Shown here in pieces: positions 34,684 to 43,764 of a stretch of 64,000 nt of DNA. The position numbers and the translations under genes were made by a program. Under the pieces are notes generated by a model. That model ran no database searches and was not told the DNA's origin. It saw only the letters and a list, made by a program, of their open reading frames with translations. The stretch covers positions 124,001 through 188,000 of the forward strand of contig CBDDFV010000009.1 of NCBI GenBank assembly GCA_965227335.1, read 5' to 3'. Position 1 is the stretch's first letter; each line of letters opens with the position of its first letter. The DNA is from CBDDFV01 sp965227335. GTDB taxonomy: Bacteria > Planctomycetota > Phycisphaerae > Phycisphaerales > SM1A02.

Positions 34684-36555
34684 TTACTGCAGGTTCACGA
34701 GCACGAGGACGAGACCGGTCTCTTCATCGAGCGACGACATCGCCTTGCCGATCACCGCCCCGTCCGAGCGACTCGCGTCGGTGGCCTTCATGGCGTGACC
34801 CGCCAGCGACGCGGTGGTCAGACGATCGCCGGGCCGAATCGCGCCGTTCTCGATCGAGCACTTCACGTAGACGCGGCCGGTCATCGCGACCTTGGTGTCG
34901 CCGTCCATGACGGATTCCTGGCCGAGGTGAATGCCCGGTTTGACGCCGTTGGCGCCGGAGACCACGCCCGCGACCTTGTGGTCATAGGCGCCGGACGACA
35001 TCGTCAACGCGCCGGCGTTCACGGGGTCGATGACCATGACCGTCCCGGGTTCGATCGCGTCCCCGTCGGAGACGTCGAAGCCTTCCACCAGGTCGGCGCC
35101 GCCGCGAATTTCGAGCACCTCGACACTGAACTTATCCGGCGTCAGGATGACGTCGTGAACCATCTGCGCGTTCTCATACAGCTCGATGTGGAAGTCGTTC
35201 TGGTTGTCAAGACGCAGCCGCGCTTCGACGAGTCGGCCGTCCTGGAGCATGCGGATGATGGCGTTGTCATCTTCGTCGGTGTTGTTCGGGTCCGCCTCGA
35301 CCATCATGACGGCGTCGATGCTGGGGTTGAGGAGGTGGAGGGTGCTGTCCGGCGACGACGTTCCGATGCCGACGAACCCGTTGTCCTCCTCGATCACGAA
35401 CCGTGGTTCAGCATCCATCGTCGGACCCTGCGAGATCGAGAAGACGTTGTTGGTGTCCTTGACGCCGACCGACCACACCGAGGCGTCCTCAAAGCCCTCG
35501 GCAAAAGTCACGTACGCATCGCCGGTTCCCAACTCGCTGCCGTTGCCGACGATGTAGACCTGGCCGCGCGGCTGTTCGCCGTCGGGTCCAAGGATGTGCA
35601 TCTTCGACAGCGGCGTGCTCGTGCCGATGCCGACGAACCCATTGTCCTCCTCGATGACGAACCGTGGTTCAGCGTCCATCGTCGGACCCTGCGAGATCGA
35701 GAAGACGTTGTTGGTGTCCTTGACGCCGACCGACCACACCGAGGCGTCCTCAAAGCCCTCGGCAAAAGTCACGTACGCATCGCCGGATCCCACCACGTTG
35801 TCGCCGTTGCCGACGATGTAGATCTGGCCGCGCGGCTGTTCGCCGTCGGGTCCAAGGATGTGCATCTTCGACAGCGGCGTGCTCGTGCCGATGCCGACGA
35901 ACCCGTCGAGGTACGAGATCGCCGAACCATCCTGATTCCACTGCGAATCGCCCGGCTCACCCTGCGGACCCGCGGGACCACTCGGACCCACGGGACCCAT
36001 CGGGCCGTCCGGGCCCGCCGGTCCGGTCGCGCCCTGCGGACCCGTCGGCCCCGCCGGCCCCGCCGGACCCGTTGCGCCCTGCGGACCCGCCGGACCCCCG
36101 GGGCCCTCCGGACCCGCCGGCCCCTCCGGACCCGCTGGCCCCGCCGGACCTGGATTGCCCGACAAGGCGAACTGTGCGATCGGGGCCGGGAGAATCGGCT
36201 GGCGGGGCGTCAGCGTGGTGTACTCGCCGCCCTCCGCCGTCAAACGCACATCGATTTCCAGCCAGCGCGATGCGCCGCCCTCGAAGACGGGGCCGAAGTC
36301 GAGGTCGATGGTGAAGACGCCGTCGCTGACAGTGAGCGTCAACGCTTCGAGCATCGGGCCGATCTGCGCACCGCCGTTCGCGGCGTCGTACATACGAAAA
36401 CGAAGATCAACCGCTTCCTCCAGTTGTTCGCCCGACGCCTTGATCTGGCCTTGGTACGTAAACGCGCTGCCGACCGGGGCGGATTCGCCCGCGAGAAGGG
36501 GGGTGGTCGCCATCAAGCCGCACAGGGCGGCCGCCATCATGGTGAATCGAAACAT
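34684..36555 (-). CDS. Exported collagen-like protein with duplicated tail-fibre-type units
   Basis: A protein of 623 residues. Signal peptide about 1-23, then a beta-rich domain (FTYQGQI, about 30-130) common in planctomycete secreted proteins, a Gly-X-Y collagen-like run at about 133-203, and then two almost identical 87-88-residue units (GFVGIGTSTPLSKMHILG..., ending in FVIEEDN). A third, shorter VGIGTSSP unit follows, and a C-terminal region resembling phage tail-fibre or peptidase-associated ends. Such collagen-like proteins form extended surface structures. The protease gene downstream may process it (inference). The GTST...MHIL units resemble repeats of long adhesive fibres. Confidence 0.85.
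   Translation of the reverse strand: MFRFTMMAAALCGLMATTPLLAGESAPVGSAFTYQGQIKASGEQLEEAVDLRFRMYDAANGGAQIGPMLEALTLTVSDGVFTIDLDFGPVFEGGASRWLEIDVRLTAEGGEYTTLTPRQPILPAPIAQFALSGNPGPAGPAGPEGPAGPEGPGGPAGPQGATGPAGPAGPTGPQGATGPAGPDGPMGPVGPSGPAGPQGEPGDSQWNQDGSAISYLDGFVGIGTSTPLSKMHILGPDGEQPRGQIYIVGNGDNVVGSGDAYVTFAEGFEDASVWSVGVKDTNNVFSISQGPTMDAEPRFVIEEDNGFVGIGTSTPLSKMHILGPDGEQPRGQVYIVGNGSELGTGDAYVTFAEGFEDASVWSVGVKDTNNVFSISQGPTMDAEPRFVIEEDNGFVGIGTSSPDSTLHLLNPSIDAVMMVEADPNNTDEDDNAIIRMLQDGRLVEARLRLDNQNDFHIELYENAQMVHDVILTPDKFSVEVLEIRGGADLVEGFDVSDGDAIEPGTVMVIDPVNAGALTMSSGAYDHKVAGVVSGANGVKPGIHLGQESVMDGDTKVAMTGRVYVKCSIENGAIRPGDRLTTASLAGHAMKATDASRSDGAVIGKAMSSLDEETGLVLVLVNLQ
35381..35905 (-). repeat. Two tandem near-identical 261-264-bp units
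   Basis: Unit 35381-35641 and unit 35642-35905 are nearly identical over their length, the second with 3 extra bases. They encode the two 87-88-residue repeats of the collagen-like protein. Near-identity at DNA level, including third positions, points to a recent duplication or gene conversion. Confidence 0.85.
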
Positions 36556-36764
36556 ACGTGTTCCTCCATTCCCGGACCCCCGTCGATCGCGTCGATCGAT
36601 CCTGGCCCGTACGTCCTCTCAGACGACGTCGAGGGGCGCGGACTGCAGCCGCGGGTGAAGAAAAAAAAGTTTCGCTGCGACTGCAGTCGTCGGGAAGAAA
36701 CGTCGTGATGGACAACGTGCGGACCGCGGGTCCGTGGGAACACATGGAACTGGAGGACTGGCTG

Positions 36765-37205
36765 ATGAAGACGACCACTCGACACGCCGCCGCAATCACG
36801 TCCGCCGCGACGCTCGCCGCGGCGTCCACCTTGATCGCTCGTTCGGCGCCATCGGCGGGGGGGCCGTTCGAACTCGTGCAGTACACCGTCGATTGCGGCG
36901 GGGGCACATCGACGGGCGGCGTTTTCGAGATGTCGGGGACAATCGGCCAGTCCGATGCGTCTCCCGCGTCCGTTGGCGCGGCGTACCAGTTGACCGGAGG
37001 TTTCTTCGCGGGCGCCGGCCTGCCAGCCGCCGAGCCCTGCCCGGGGGACCTGGATGACGACGGCCTTGTCGACGCGGCGGACCTCGCACAGGTTCTCGCC
37101 GCGTGGGGTCCTGCGCCCGGCAGCCCGGCCGACCTCGACGGCGATGACGACGTGGCGGCCTCTGACCTCGCGATGCTGCTCGCGGCGTGGGGCGTCTGCC
37201 CGTAG
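36765..37205 (+). CDS. Small exported protein with C-terminal dockerin-like domain
   Basis: A protein of 146 residues; the ATG at 36765 has TGGAGGA 7 bases upstream and is followed by a signal-like segment, while in-frame upstream ATGs lack both. The middle has a QYTVDCGGG...MSGTIGQ segment seen in many planctomycete surface proteins. The C-terminus has two calcium-loop motifs, GDLDDDGLVDAADLAQVLAA and a second ADLDGDDDVAASDLA, each ending in AAWG, the dockerin-like tail shared with other genes here. It probably attaches to the cell surface or is exported; function unknown. Confidence 0.8.
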   Translation: MKTTTRHAAAITSAATLAAASTLIARSAPSAGGPFELVQYTVDCGGGTSTGGVFEMSGTIGQSDASPASVGAAYQLTGGFFAGAGLPAAEPCPGDLDDDGLVDAADLAQVLAAWGPAPGSPADLDGDDDVAASDLAMLLAAWGVCP

Positions 37206-37874
37206 GCCAGCACGAACGGCGGATTCGAAGGAGACCCTCGGTGGCTCCGCCGCGGGCGTCAGCCTTCGCACGTCGTGAAGTGCGAGAGCGGATTCCGCAG
37301 TATGGCCAACGTGAATGTCGAGGGCCCGACACCGATCTCGACCGCGACGCCGTAGGACGCTGTCGTTCAGCCGGATACATCGAGTCGCCCGGCGCGATGC
37401 GCGAGAATGATCTCCGATGACCGTTTTGATCACGGAGTTCAACGCCGGGGCCTCGAGTCGGGGCCCGTTAACCGGTTTACGCGGAACGCCGAGCCCGAGA
37501 GGGCCCGGCGTTTTTGTCGTAGGTGCGTGCCTGTAAAGGCTTGGCGTCGAACGGTGCTGTTCTCATGGCTGCTCACCGCTTTCCTACTCTCGTCGATCTC
37601 GACTCTCCCCGAGAACCCGTTCGAAACCGTTGGGCTCGGTGAGGGCGATCGCCAGGGCGAGAATCGCACACGTGCGAAAGCGCTGAATCGGCGTTGTGAC
37701 CATCGCGAGCCCCTTCTTGGCGAGGCGGAGAGCCCGCGTTCGATCGATCATCACCCCGGTGCGGCGTGATTGTCAATGCTCCGCCCGGCGGCGTTTCGCG
37801 GGAATTCCCATCGGTTCACGGCGTCGCCCTGCGATACTCGAGATATTGCCATCAGGTCACCATGGGAGGGCGTC
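37206..37874. other. Intergenic region with terminator; no convincing gene
   Basis: 669 bp without a supported gene. It holds an intrinsic terminator (listed separately). A + strand frame (37407-37769) and short minus-strand frames, one starting MIDRTRALRLAKKG, have no ribosome site or family resemblance and are not called. Confidence 0.5.
37485..37515 (+). terminator. Intrinsic terminator
   Basis: A stem AACGCCGAGCCC / GGGCCCGGCGTT (11 of 12 paired), loop GAGA, followed directly by TTTTT (37511-37515, overlapping the end of the stem). It is the clearest Rho-independent terminator in the window. It is 280 bp after the nearest + gene, so it may end a long 3' leader or an unannotated short transcript. 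Confidence 0.75.
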
Positions 37875-40487
37875 ATGGTCAGTGCATTCATCGGAGTGAT
37901 TTCACGGGTATCGGTTCCGGTCGTCGCGGCGACGCTGGCGGTGGGGGTTCGGGCGGACGTGCTCGACGTCCCGGCCGATCACGCGACGATCGCGGAGGCG
38001 ATTGTCGCGGCGACCGACGGCGATGAGATCGTGGTCGCGCCCGGTCTCTACGTCGAGAACCTCAACTACAGCGGCAAGGAAATCACCATCCGCAGTTCGG
38101 GTGGTCCGGAGACCACCACGCTCATGGTGTCCAACGCCGGATCCGGACCGGGCCTGAACTCGCCACGCTCGCTGGGCATCGACTTCGGCGGCAATCGGGC
38201 GCTGGTCGCCAACGGCAGCGCGTTGTTGTCGGTGGATCTCACGACCGGTGAGCGACAGATCATCTCGGATGCCGACAATGGCGCGGGACCGGTCTACAAC
38301 AACATCGAGGGCGTGGACTACGACACTCTCGGCAACCGGGCGCTGCTGATCCATCGCGTCGCGACCGCGACCCTGTTCAGTGCGGACCTGACCACCGGGG
38401 ATCGCACGCCCATCGTCGGTGGCGGGCCCGCTTACCAGGTGATCGACGCCATGCATTTCGATCCCACCCAGAATCGTGTTCTGATCGTCGAATCGTTCCT
38501 CGATGCGCTGTTCGCGGTGAACGCGTCGACTGGCACGCGCACCATCCTGTCCAGCCCGTCGGTGGGAAGCGGCCCGAACATGCAGTTCCCGGCCGGCGTG
38601 ACCTACAACCCGGCGACGAACCGCGCGTACGTCGCGGACATCACCGCGGCCGCGGTCTTCAGCATCGATCTCAACACCGGCAACCGGAGCATTCTCTCCG
38701 GCGGCGGACCGAGTTTCCTGTTCCCGCTCGGCGTCTGCCTGGATGCGGCGAACAATCGCGTGCTCGTCGTGGATCCCAACCTCGATGCCGTCGTCGCGGT
38801 GGACCTGTCCACGGGCAATCGCACCATCGTGTCGTCCAATGACGGTGTCGGGTCCGGGCCCGGCTTCATGAGTCCGCAGGATCTGGAACTCGATGCGGCG
38901 AACAATCGCGTGCTGATCGCCGACTTCAACCAGGATGCGCTGATGGCGGTGGACCTCGCGACCGGGAATCGGTCGATCCTGTCCCAGTTGTTCCTCGGCG
39001 CGGGCGTGACCTTCTCCTCGGAGGGACCGGACGCCGTGCTCGAGGGCTTCACCCTGACCGGAGGCGGCAACGGAGGCTCGGTGTTCATCGGCAACAGCAT
39101 CACCAGTCCCACGATCCGAAACTGTCGCTTCGTCGGGAATCACAACCAGAGCAGCGGCGGCGCGATCAACATCTTCAACGGTGGCACGCCGACCATCACC
39201 GATTCGCTGTTCCTCGACAACTCCGCGGACGGCTTTGGGGGCGCGATCACCATCAACGGCGGCGCCACCATCCGACGGTGTCGGTTCATCGGGAACAGCG
39301 CCGACAACGGCGGCGGCGCAATTCGCACCGTCGGCAACGCCACCATCGACAACTGCCTGTTCACGGGTAACGACGCTCCGCAGGGCGGCGCCATCCAGAA
39401 CTTCGGCATCACCACGATCGCCAACTGCACGATCGTCGGCAATACCGCGTCGATCGGTGGTGGGATCGACGACGGCTCCGGCTTCCCCGGCACGATCGTC
39501 AACTCGATCATCCGAGACAACGTGCCGGAGCAGATCGATCTCGGACTCGCTTCCATCACGTACTGCAACGTCGAGCAGGCGGTTCCCGGCGACGGGAACA
39601 TCGATGCGGATCCGATGTTCGTCGATGCCGACGGTGCTGACGATGTGCCGGGCACGGAGGACGATGACCTTCGCCTGCTCGCCGGTTCCCCGAGCATCGA
39701 CGCCGGGAACACCATCGGGATCGACGCGTGCGCGCTCGACCTCGATGGCAGCGGACGGCGGATCGACGATCCCGCGACGCCGGATACGGGGATCGGCGAA
39801 ACGCCGCCGGTGGACATGGGCGCGTACGAGTTCGGCAGCAGTTTCGTCGACTGCAACGACAACGGCATGCTCGACTCGTGCGAGTTCCCGTTCTTCGTCG
39901 AGACGTCCGCGGTGCTGTCGCCGATCGGCGAGAACTTCCCGGGGTCGACCACGTTCTTCGATGTTCCCGACGCGGGCGTCGACGGGGTCAGCTTGGCGGT
40001 GGAGGCGACCGGCGACTTCGGGGGTCCGAGTGAGGTCGTCGACGTGAGCATCAACGGGTTGTTCGTCGGGACGCTGCTGGTGGACGCGACCGACTGTCCC
40101 GAGACGCCCGATCTGGACCAGCTCAACGTGCCCGCCGCGGCGTTCAATGACGCCTTGATCGACGGCGACGCGACGGTCACGCTGACCGCCTCCAAGGCGG
40201 TCGATCCGTTCCCGCCGTCGTGTCCCGGCGTGACGTCAACCGCCATCGTGCGAGTGCAGTACCAGGGCGTGACCATCGGCGATGAGAACGGCGATGGCGT
40301 GCCCGATGCGTGCGATGTGTGTCCGACGGATCTCGACGGCGATGGCATCGTCGGCCCGGCGGACCTGGCCCAGGTGCTCGGCGCATGGGGTCCGAATCCA
40401 CGTCATCCGGCCGACTTCAACGGCGATGGCGAGGTCGGACCCGCGGACCTGGCGGCGCTGCTCGGCAGTTGGGGTGCGTGCTCCTGA
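37875..40487 (+). CDS. Exported beta-helix protein with inserted beta-propeller and dockerin-like tail
   Basis: A protein of 870 residues; ATG 37875 has GGGAGGG upstream and begins a signal peptide. Residues about 32-80 are the first rungs of a right-handed beta-helix (DVPADHATIAEAIVAA, VVAPGLYVENL). Residues about 85-368 form six NHL/SMP-type propeller repeats (ANNRVL..D...DAV.AVDL.TGNR). From there the helix resumes (FSSEGPDAVLEGFTLTGG) with parallel-helix repeats to about 620. A carbohydrate-binding-like beta region follows and the C-terminus is the tandem calcium-loop dockerin-like tail (DLDGDGIVGPADLAQVLGAWG type). The ligand is unknown; beta-helix proteins often handle polysaccharides. 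Confidence 0.8.
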   Translation: MVSAFIGVISRVSVPVVAATLAVGVRADVLDVPADHATIAEAIVAATDGDEIVVAPGLYVENLNYSGKEITIRSSGGPETTTLMVSNAGSGPGLNSPRSLGIDFGGNRALVANGSALLSVDLTTGERQIISDADNGAGPVYNNIEGVDYDTLGNRALLIHRVATATLFSADLTTGDRTPIVGGGPAYQVIDAMHFDPTQNRVLIVESFLDALFAVNASTGTRTILSSPSVGSGPNMQFPAGVTYNPATNRAYVADITAAAVFSIDLNTGNRSILSGGGPSFLFPLGVCLDAANNRVLVVDPNLDAVVAVDLSTGNRTIVSSNDGVGSGPGFMSPQDLELDAANNRVLIADFNQDALMAVDLATGNRSILSQLFLGAGVTFSSEGPDAVLEGFTLTGGGNGGSVFIGNSITSPTIRNCRFVGNHNQSSGGAINIFNGGTPTITDSLFLDNSADGFGGAITINGGATIRRCRFIGNSADNGGGAIRTVGNATIDNCLFTGNDAPQGGAIQNFGITTIANCTIVGNTASIGGGIDDGSGFPGTIVNSIIRDNVPEQIDLGLASITYCNVEQAVPGDGNIDADPMFVDADGADDVPGTEDDDLRLLAGSPSIDAGNTIGIDACALDLDGSGRRIDDPATPDTGIGETPPVDMGAYEFGSSFVDCNDNGMLDSCEFPFFVETSAVLSPIGENFPGSTTFFDVPDAGVDGVSLAVEATGDFGGPSEVVDVSINGLFVGTLLVDATDCPETPDLDQLNVPAAAFNDALIDGDATVTLTASKAVDPFPPSCPGVTSTAIVRVQYQGVTIGDENGDGVPDACDVCPTDLDGDGIVGPADLAQVLGAWGPNPRHPADFNGDGEVGPADLAALLGSWGACS

Positions 40488-40562
40488 TGAACAAAACGTG
40501 CCCCGCCGGGGGCGGCGGAGCACGGTCGCAGGGAACACCTCGAACGGTCGGGAGAGATCGAT

Positions 40563-40757
40563 TCAGTCGCATTCGCCCCCGTTGCTTAGGCGTTGAGCGA
40601 GATCGGCGGCGTTGACGAGTCCATCGCCGTCGAGGTCGGCGGAACACGGTCCTTTGCACGGACCCCACTGTCCCAGCAGTTGAGCGAGATCCGACGGACC
40701 GACGATGCCGTCGTCGTCGATGTCGGCCGGCGTCGTGTTCAAATACCTTGTCCACGA
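40563..40757 (-). pseudogene. Orphan dockerin-like C-terminal fragment
   Basis: The minus strand reads 64 codons after an in-frame TGA at 40758-40760, with no ATG, encoding two calcium-loop motifs (ADIDDDGIVGPSDLAQLLG and ADLDGDGLVNAADLA) and ending at 40563 with GECD and a stop. It is the tail of a secreted protein whose body is gone. It shows that these tails persist or duplicate as units. Confidence 0.6.
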
Positions 40758-40832
40758 TCAAACAACAGGGCTCTTCGCGCAGACAAGAACCAGCATCTCA
40801 GTGCGCTCGCGACCTTGCACGAGTGCTGGGAC

Positions 40833-40994
40833 ATGGAAACGCGCGAACGATTCCTGGCATTGTGCTTCTTTCACAACGCCTTCGCCGCACGCAAGTTCGA
40901 CCCCGAGTTGTGGATCGGCGACCACATTGTCCACATGACGCTCGAGGCGAAGACCACCGGCCGGTTTCAAGACTGGATTCGCCTGACTCCCTGA
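40833..40994 (+). CDS. Possible 53-residue protein of unknown function
   Basis: ATG at 40833 starts 53 residues with METRERFLALCFFHNAFAAR and EAKTTGRFQDW. The frame is open well upstream but overlaps the dockerin fragment. There is no clear ribosome site and no family. It could be a remnant of a larger gene. The rest of the interval to 41263 shows nothing further. Confidence 0.2.
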   Translation: METRERFLALCFFHNAFAARKFDPELWIGDHIVHMTLEAKTTGRFQDWIRLTP

Positions 40995-41263
40995 CGTGTA
41001 AGAGGATGGGACGGCGATCTTTCCGGCGGGCGTTCAGGCGTCGGGAACCATGGGTCCATCAGGTGGACGATGCGTCTTGAGCGGCAATGGAGCGCCGCGC
41101 CCGGTCTCAATGAGCGGCATGAGGCGCGAGCCCGTCACGATGAAGTGATCTCGGCACTTTCCTGTTGGCTCCCCCATCCGGCTGAGGGAGAATGACAGTG
41201 GAGTCGACTCACGGAACGCGGGCCGAACCGGAGGGGCTCCGATTTCCGAAGTGAGGGTGCGCC

Positions 41264-43273
41264 ATGACGAGAATGCAACGACGACTGACCATCACGGGAC
41301 TCTGGCTGGCGGCGACCGCTCCGGTCGCGGCCCAATGCGGCGTTCCCGGGGCGGAGCCCTGCTCCATCCCCCACGAGACGCCGGGCTGTGACGACGAAAT
41401 GTGTTGTTTCCAGGTCTGCCGGATCGAGCCGTTCTGTTGCGAGGTCGCCTGGGACAAACTGTGCGTACTCATCGCCCGGGACGTCTGTGGCGTGTTCGTG
41501 GACTGCAACGAGAACGGAGCCCCGGACGAGAAGGACATCGCGTCGGGCCTGTCGCTGGACCTGAACGGCAACGGCGTCCCGGATGAGTGCGAACTCGGCG
41601 TGACGCTGCACCAGCGTTCGTACGTGCACTTCGACGGGCTCACCGTGCAACGCTGGTCGAACCACGGCGAGTTGGGCGTGACGGTCCCCGAACCGCCCGA
41701 TCACCAGATCGTGTGGCTCAACGCGACACTGGACGAGGAGTGGGTTGTCAGGAACGTGGCGGTCTTCGCGATCGAGGGCGACGGCGCCCCGCAGACAACG
41801 TGGATCAAGATCCCGCTCCCGAACGAGCCGGGGGAACCTCTGGACATCGCCAGCATCCGCGTGTCGCTGACCGGCGACCTGCTGGTTGATCCGCCGTTCT
41901 TCGCCCCCGCCGTCTTCTACACGCCGCTGGAGACGTCGTTCTACGCCGGCGCTGCTCACCCGGAGGATCCGCCGGCGGTGCTCGTTCCGTGGACTCCGCC
42001 GCTGATGGATCTCTATGAACGACCCGCGTGCGATAACGCCGAGACGATCACTCGCTCCGGCGTGCCGGGCGTGTCGGAGCCGATCAACCATTGTGCACCC
42101 GGCGCCGTCGCCCGCTGCCTGGCGTGGATGTTCAAGACGTATCGCATCGACGTGCCCGAGGACTGTGACGAAGCCCAGGAGATCATCGACGATCTCGCCG
42201 CCGCCATGGGCACGACCGGGACCGGCACCGCCGAGTACGGCATGCCGGGCATCGTTCAGTTCCTTGAAGACAAGGGTCTGGACGAGTGCCTGACCGCCTC
42301 CAGACGCCGTTTCGACGACCCCGATCCGCCTACGCCGGAGGATCTCGCCGACGCGCTCAAGCGCGGCTACGACGTCATCGGCCTCTTCGGCAACTACCAG
42401 CTCGACGAGAACGGTGAGAACGTCGTTCGGGTCAACGGACACCAGGTCACCGTTGTCGCGGTGATGAAGTGCGGCGACGTGATCCAGATCCGCTACCGCG
42501 ACGACTGCGGCGGCGGGGACGCGCAGGGCGACGGCGACGCCGATACCGACATCAAGAAGGCGACCCTCAAGCCCGCCGGGACCGGACCCGAGTCGTACTT
42601 CGTCCCGGAAGAAGGCCTCAACGACACCGACGCGTTCCGCTGGGAGGGGTTCATCTCCATCTGCCCGAGCCGGCTCAAGCACACCAACGCGATCTGCGGC
42701 TGGGCCGAGGCGATCCAGGACCTCATCGACGAAATCGACGACCCGAAGAACCCCGACGCCCAGCAGTTGCTCGACCTGAAGCGGTTCGTGCGCACGGTCG
42801 TGGGGCTCGCCTGTTCACTCGAGGCCCGGCTGGCGGGCGAGGGTCCGTTCCCCGCTGGCGCGGCCGAACTCATCCAGCGGATCAAGTCGAAGGCCGCGAT
42901 GCTGGAGCAGGAGCTGATCCTCTACTGCGGCTCGCCGTCGGACGACGGGCTCGACGACATCAACGCCATCGCCGATTCGATCGAGGATCAGGCGTTCTTC
43001 GAACTCGAAGAGTTGTTCGACTGCGACGGCGACGGGGTGTCGGACGAAATTCAGCTCGCCAACGACCCGTCGGTCGACGGCGATGGCGACGGCGTGATCG
43101 ACGAATGCGAGACGCCGGGCGACATCAACAACGACGGCGTCGTTGACCCGACCGACCTCGCCATCCTCCTGTCGCTGTGGGGCGTCGGCGCCCCGTCGGC
43201 GGACTTTGACGGCGACGGCGTGGTGGGGGCGGGCGACCTGGCGATCCTCCTGGCCAACTGGAGCGACGGCTGA
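41264..43273 (+). CDS. Exported C39-like (papain-fold) protein with dockerin-like tail
   Basis: A protein of 669 residues with a signal peptide (about 1-23). Residues 30-75 are a Cys-rich module with CCFQVC, FCC and a W..LC spacing seen in planctomycete secreted proteins. A beta region follows. About 265-420 resembles a bacteriocin-processing peptidase (C39) fold: NHCAPGAVARC with Cys277, and NGHQVTVVAVMK with His393, then RYRDD. A helical stretch follows, and the C-terminus has the tandem calcium-loop motifs (GDINNDGVVDPTDLAILL and ADFDGDGVVGAGDLAILL). Peptidase activity is inferred from Cys, His and the usual Asp, not proven. Confidence 0.65.
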   Translation: MTRMQRRLTITGLWLAATAPVAAQCGVPGAEPCSIPHETPGCDDEMCCFQVCRIEPFCCEVAWDKLCVLIARDVCGVFVDCNENGAPDEKDIASGLSLDLNGNGVPDECELGVTLHQRSYVHFDGLTVQRWSNHGELGVTVPEPPDHQIVWLNATLDEEWVVRNVAVFAIEGDGAPQTTWIKIPLPNEPGEPLDIASIRVSLTGDLLVDPPFFAPAVFYTPLETSFYAGAAHPEDPPAVLVPWTPPLMDLYERPACDNAETITRSGVPGVSEPINHCAPGAVARCLAWMFKTYRIDVPEDCDEAQEIIDDLAAAMGTTGTGTAEYGMPGIVQFLEDKGLDECLTASRRRFDDPDPPTPEDLADALKRGYDVIGLFGNYQLDENGENVVRVNGHQVTVVAVMKCGDVIQIRYRDDCGGGDAQGDGDADTDIKKATLKPAGTGPESYFVPEEGLNDTDAFRWEGFISICPSRLKHTNAICGWAEAIQDLIDEIDDPKNPDAQQLLDLKRFVRTVVGLACSLEARLAGEGPFPAGAAELIQRIKSKAAMLEQELILYCGSPSDDGLDDINAIADSIEDQAFFELEELFDCDGDGVSDEIQLANDPSVDGDGDGVIDECETPGDINNDGVVDPTDLAILLSLWGVGAPSADFDGDGVVGAGDLAILLANWSDG

Positions 43274-43372
43274 GGTCTCCGTCTCCCCTTCGGCGTCCGC
43301 GATGAACGGATGATCAACCCGACTGAGACGCCACGTATCTACAGGTGCGCGACATTCCGCTGACCATTGAGC

Positions 43373-43545
43373 GGGAGCCTTCCGAACCGTCGCGAGACGA
43401 TCGCGGCGGTTGTTGTTGCGCACCGGGTGGGTTCGGGGGCGCGAGTACAACGCTGGCGGGGTTTCGGCGGGGGTCTCGGGACGCTCGGCCGAGGGCGCGG
43501 TCGGGTCGACCGTGGGGCGGCGGTGGTGAACGTGGTGTGTGGTTC
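43373..43545 (+). repeat. Dispersed noncoding repeat, copy B
   Basis: About 173 bp matching 26181-26426, with the same ends (GGGAGCCTTCCGAACC and GAACGTGGTGTGTGGTTC) and an internal deletion of about 70 bp. Its hairpin, AACCGTCGCGA / TCGCGGCGGTT (43385-43411), is the copy A stem with one C replaced by T, which keeps a G-U pair. It lies in the 491-bp gap between the C39-like gene and the PRC-barrel gene; I see nothing else in that gap. Confidence 0.75.
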
Positions 43546-43764
43546 CCCGATAACGATGCGCCACGTCCTGGATCTCTTGTCAGTCGTGGCGGGCCGTTGC
43601 CTGGTGATGCCCGATGAGAGCGCATGAGCGCGATTTCATGCGCATCTCAGGAGGGTCTCACTCCCGTCCGATATCACTTTGGGTCAGGGCCGGGCGAACC
43701 GGCCACATCCCGATCTGGACAGAGAACTCATGACCCCACGCACAGCAACAAAAGGAGAACACAC

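Noticed and set aside
37407..37769. 120-codon + frame in the 37206-37874 gap
   Set aside because: It covers the intrinsic terminator, has no ribosome site and resembles nothing.
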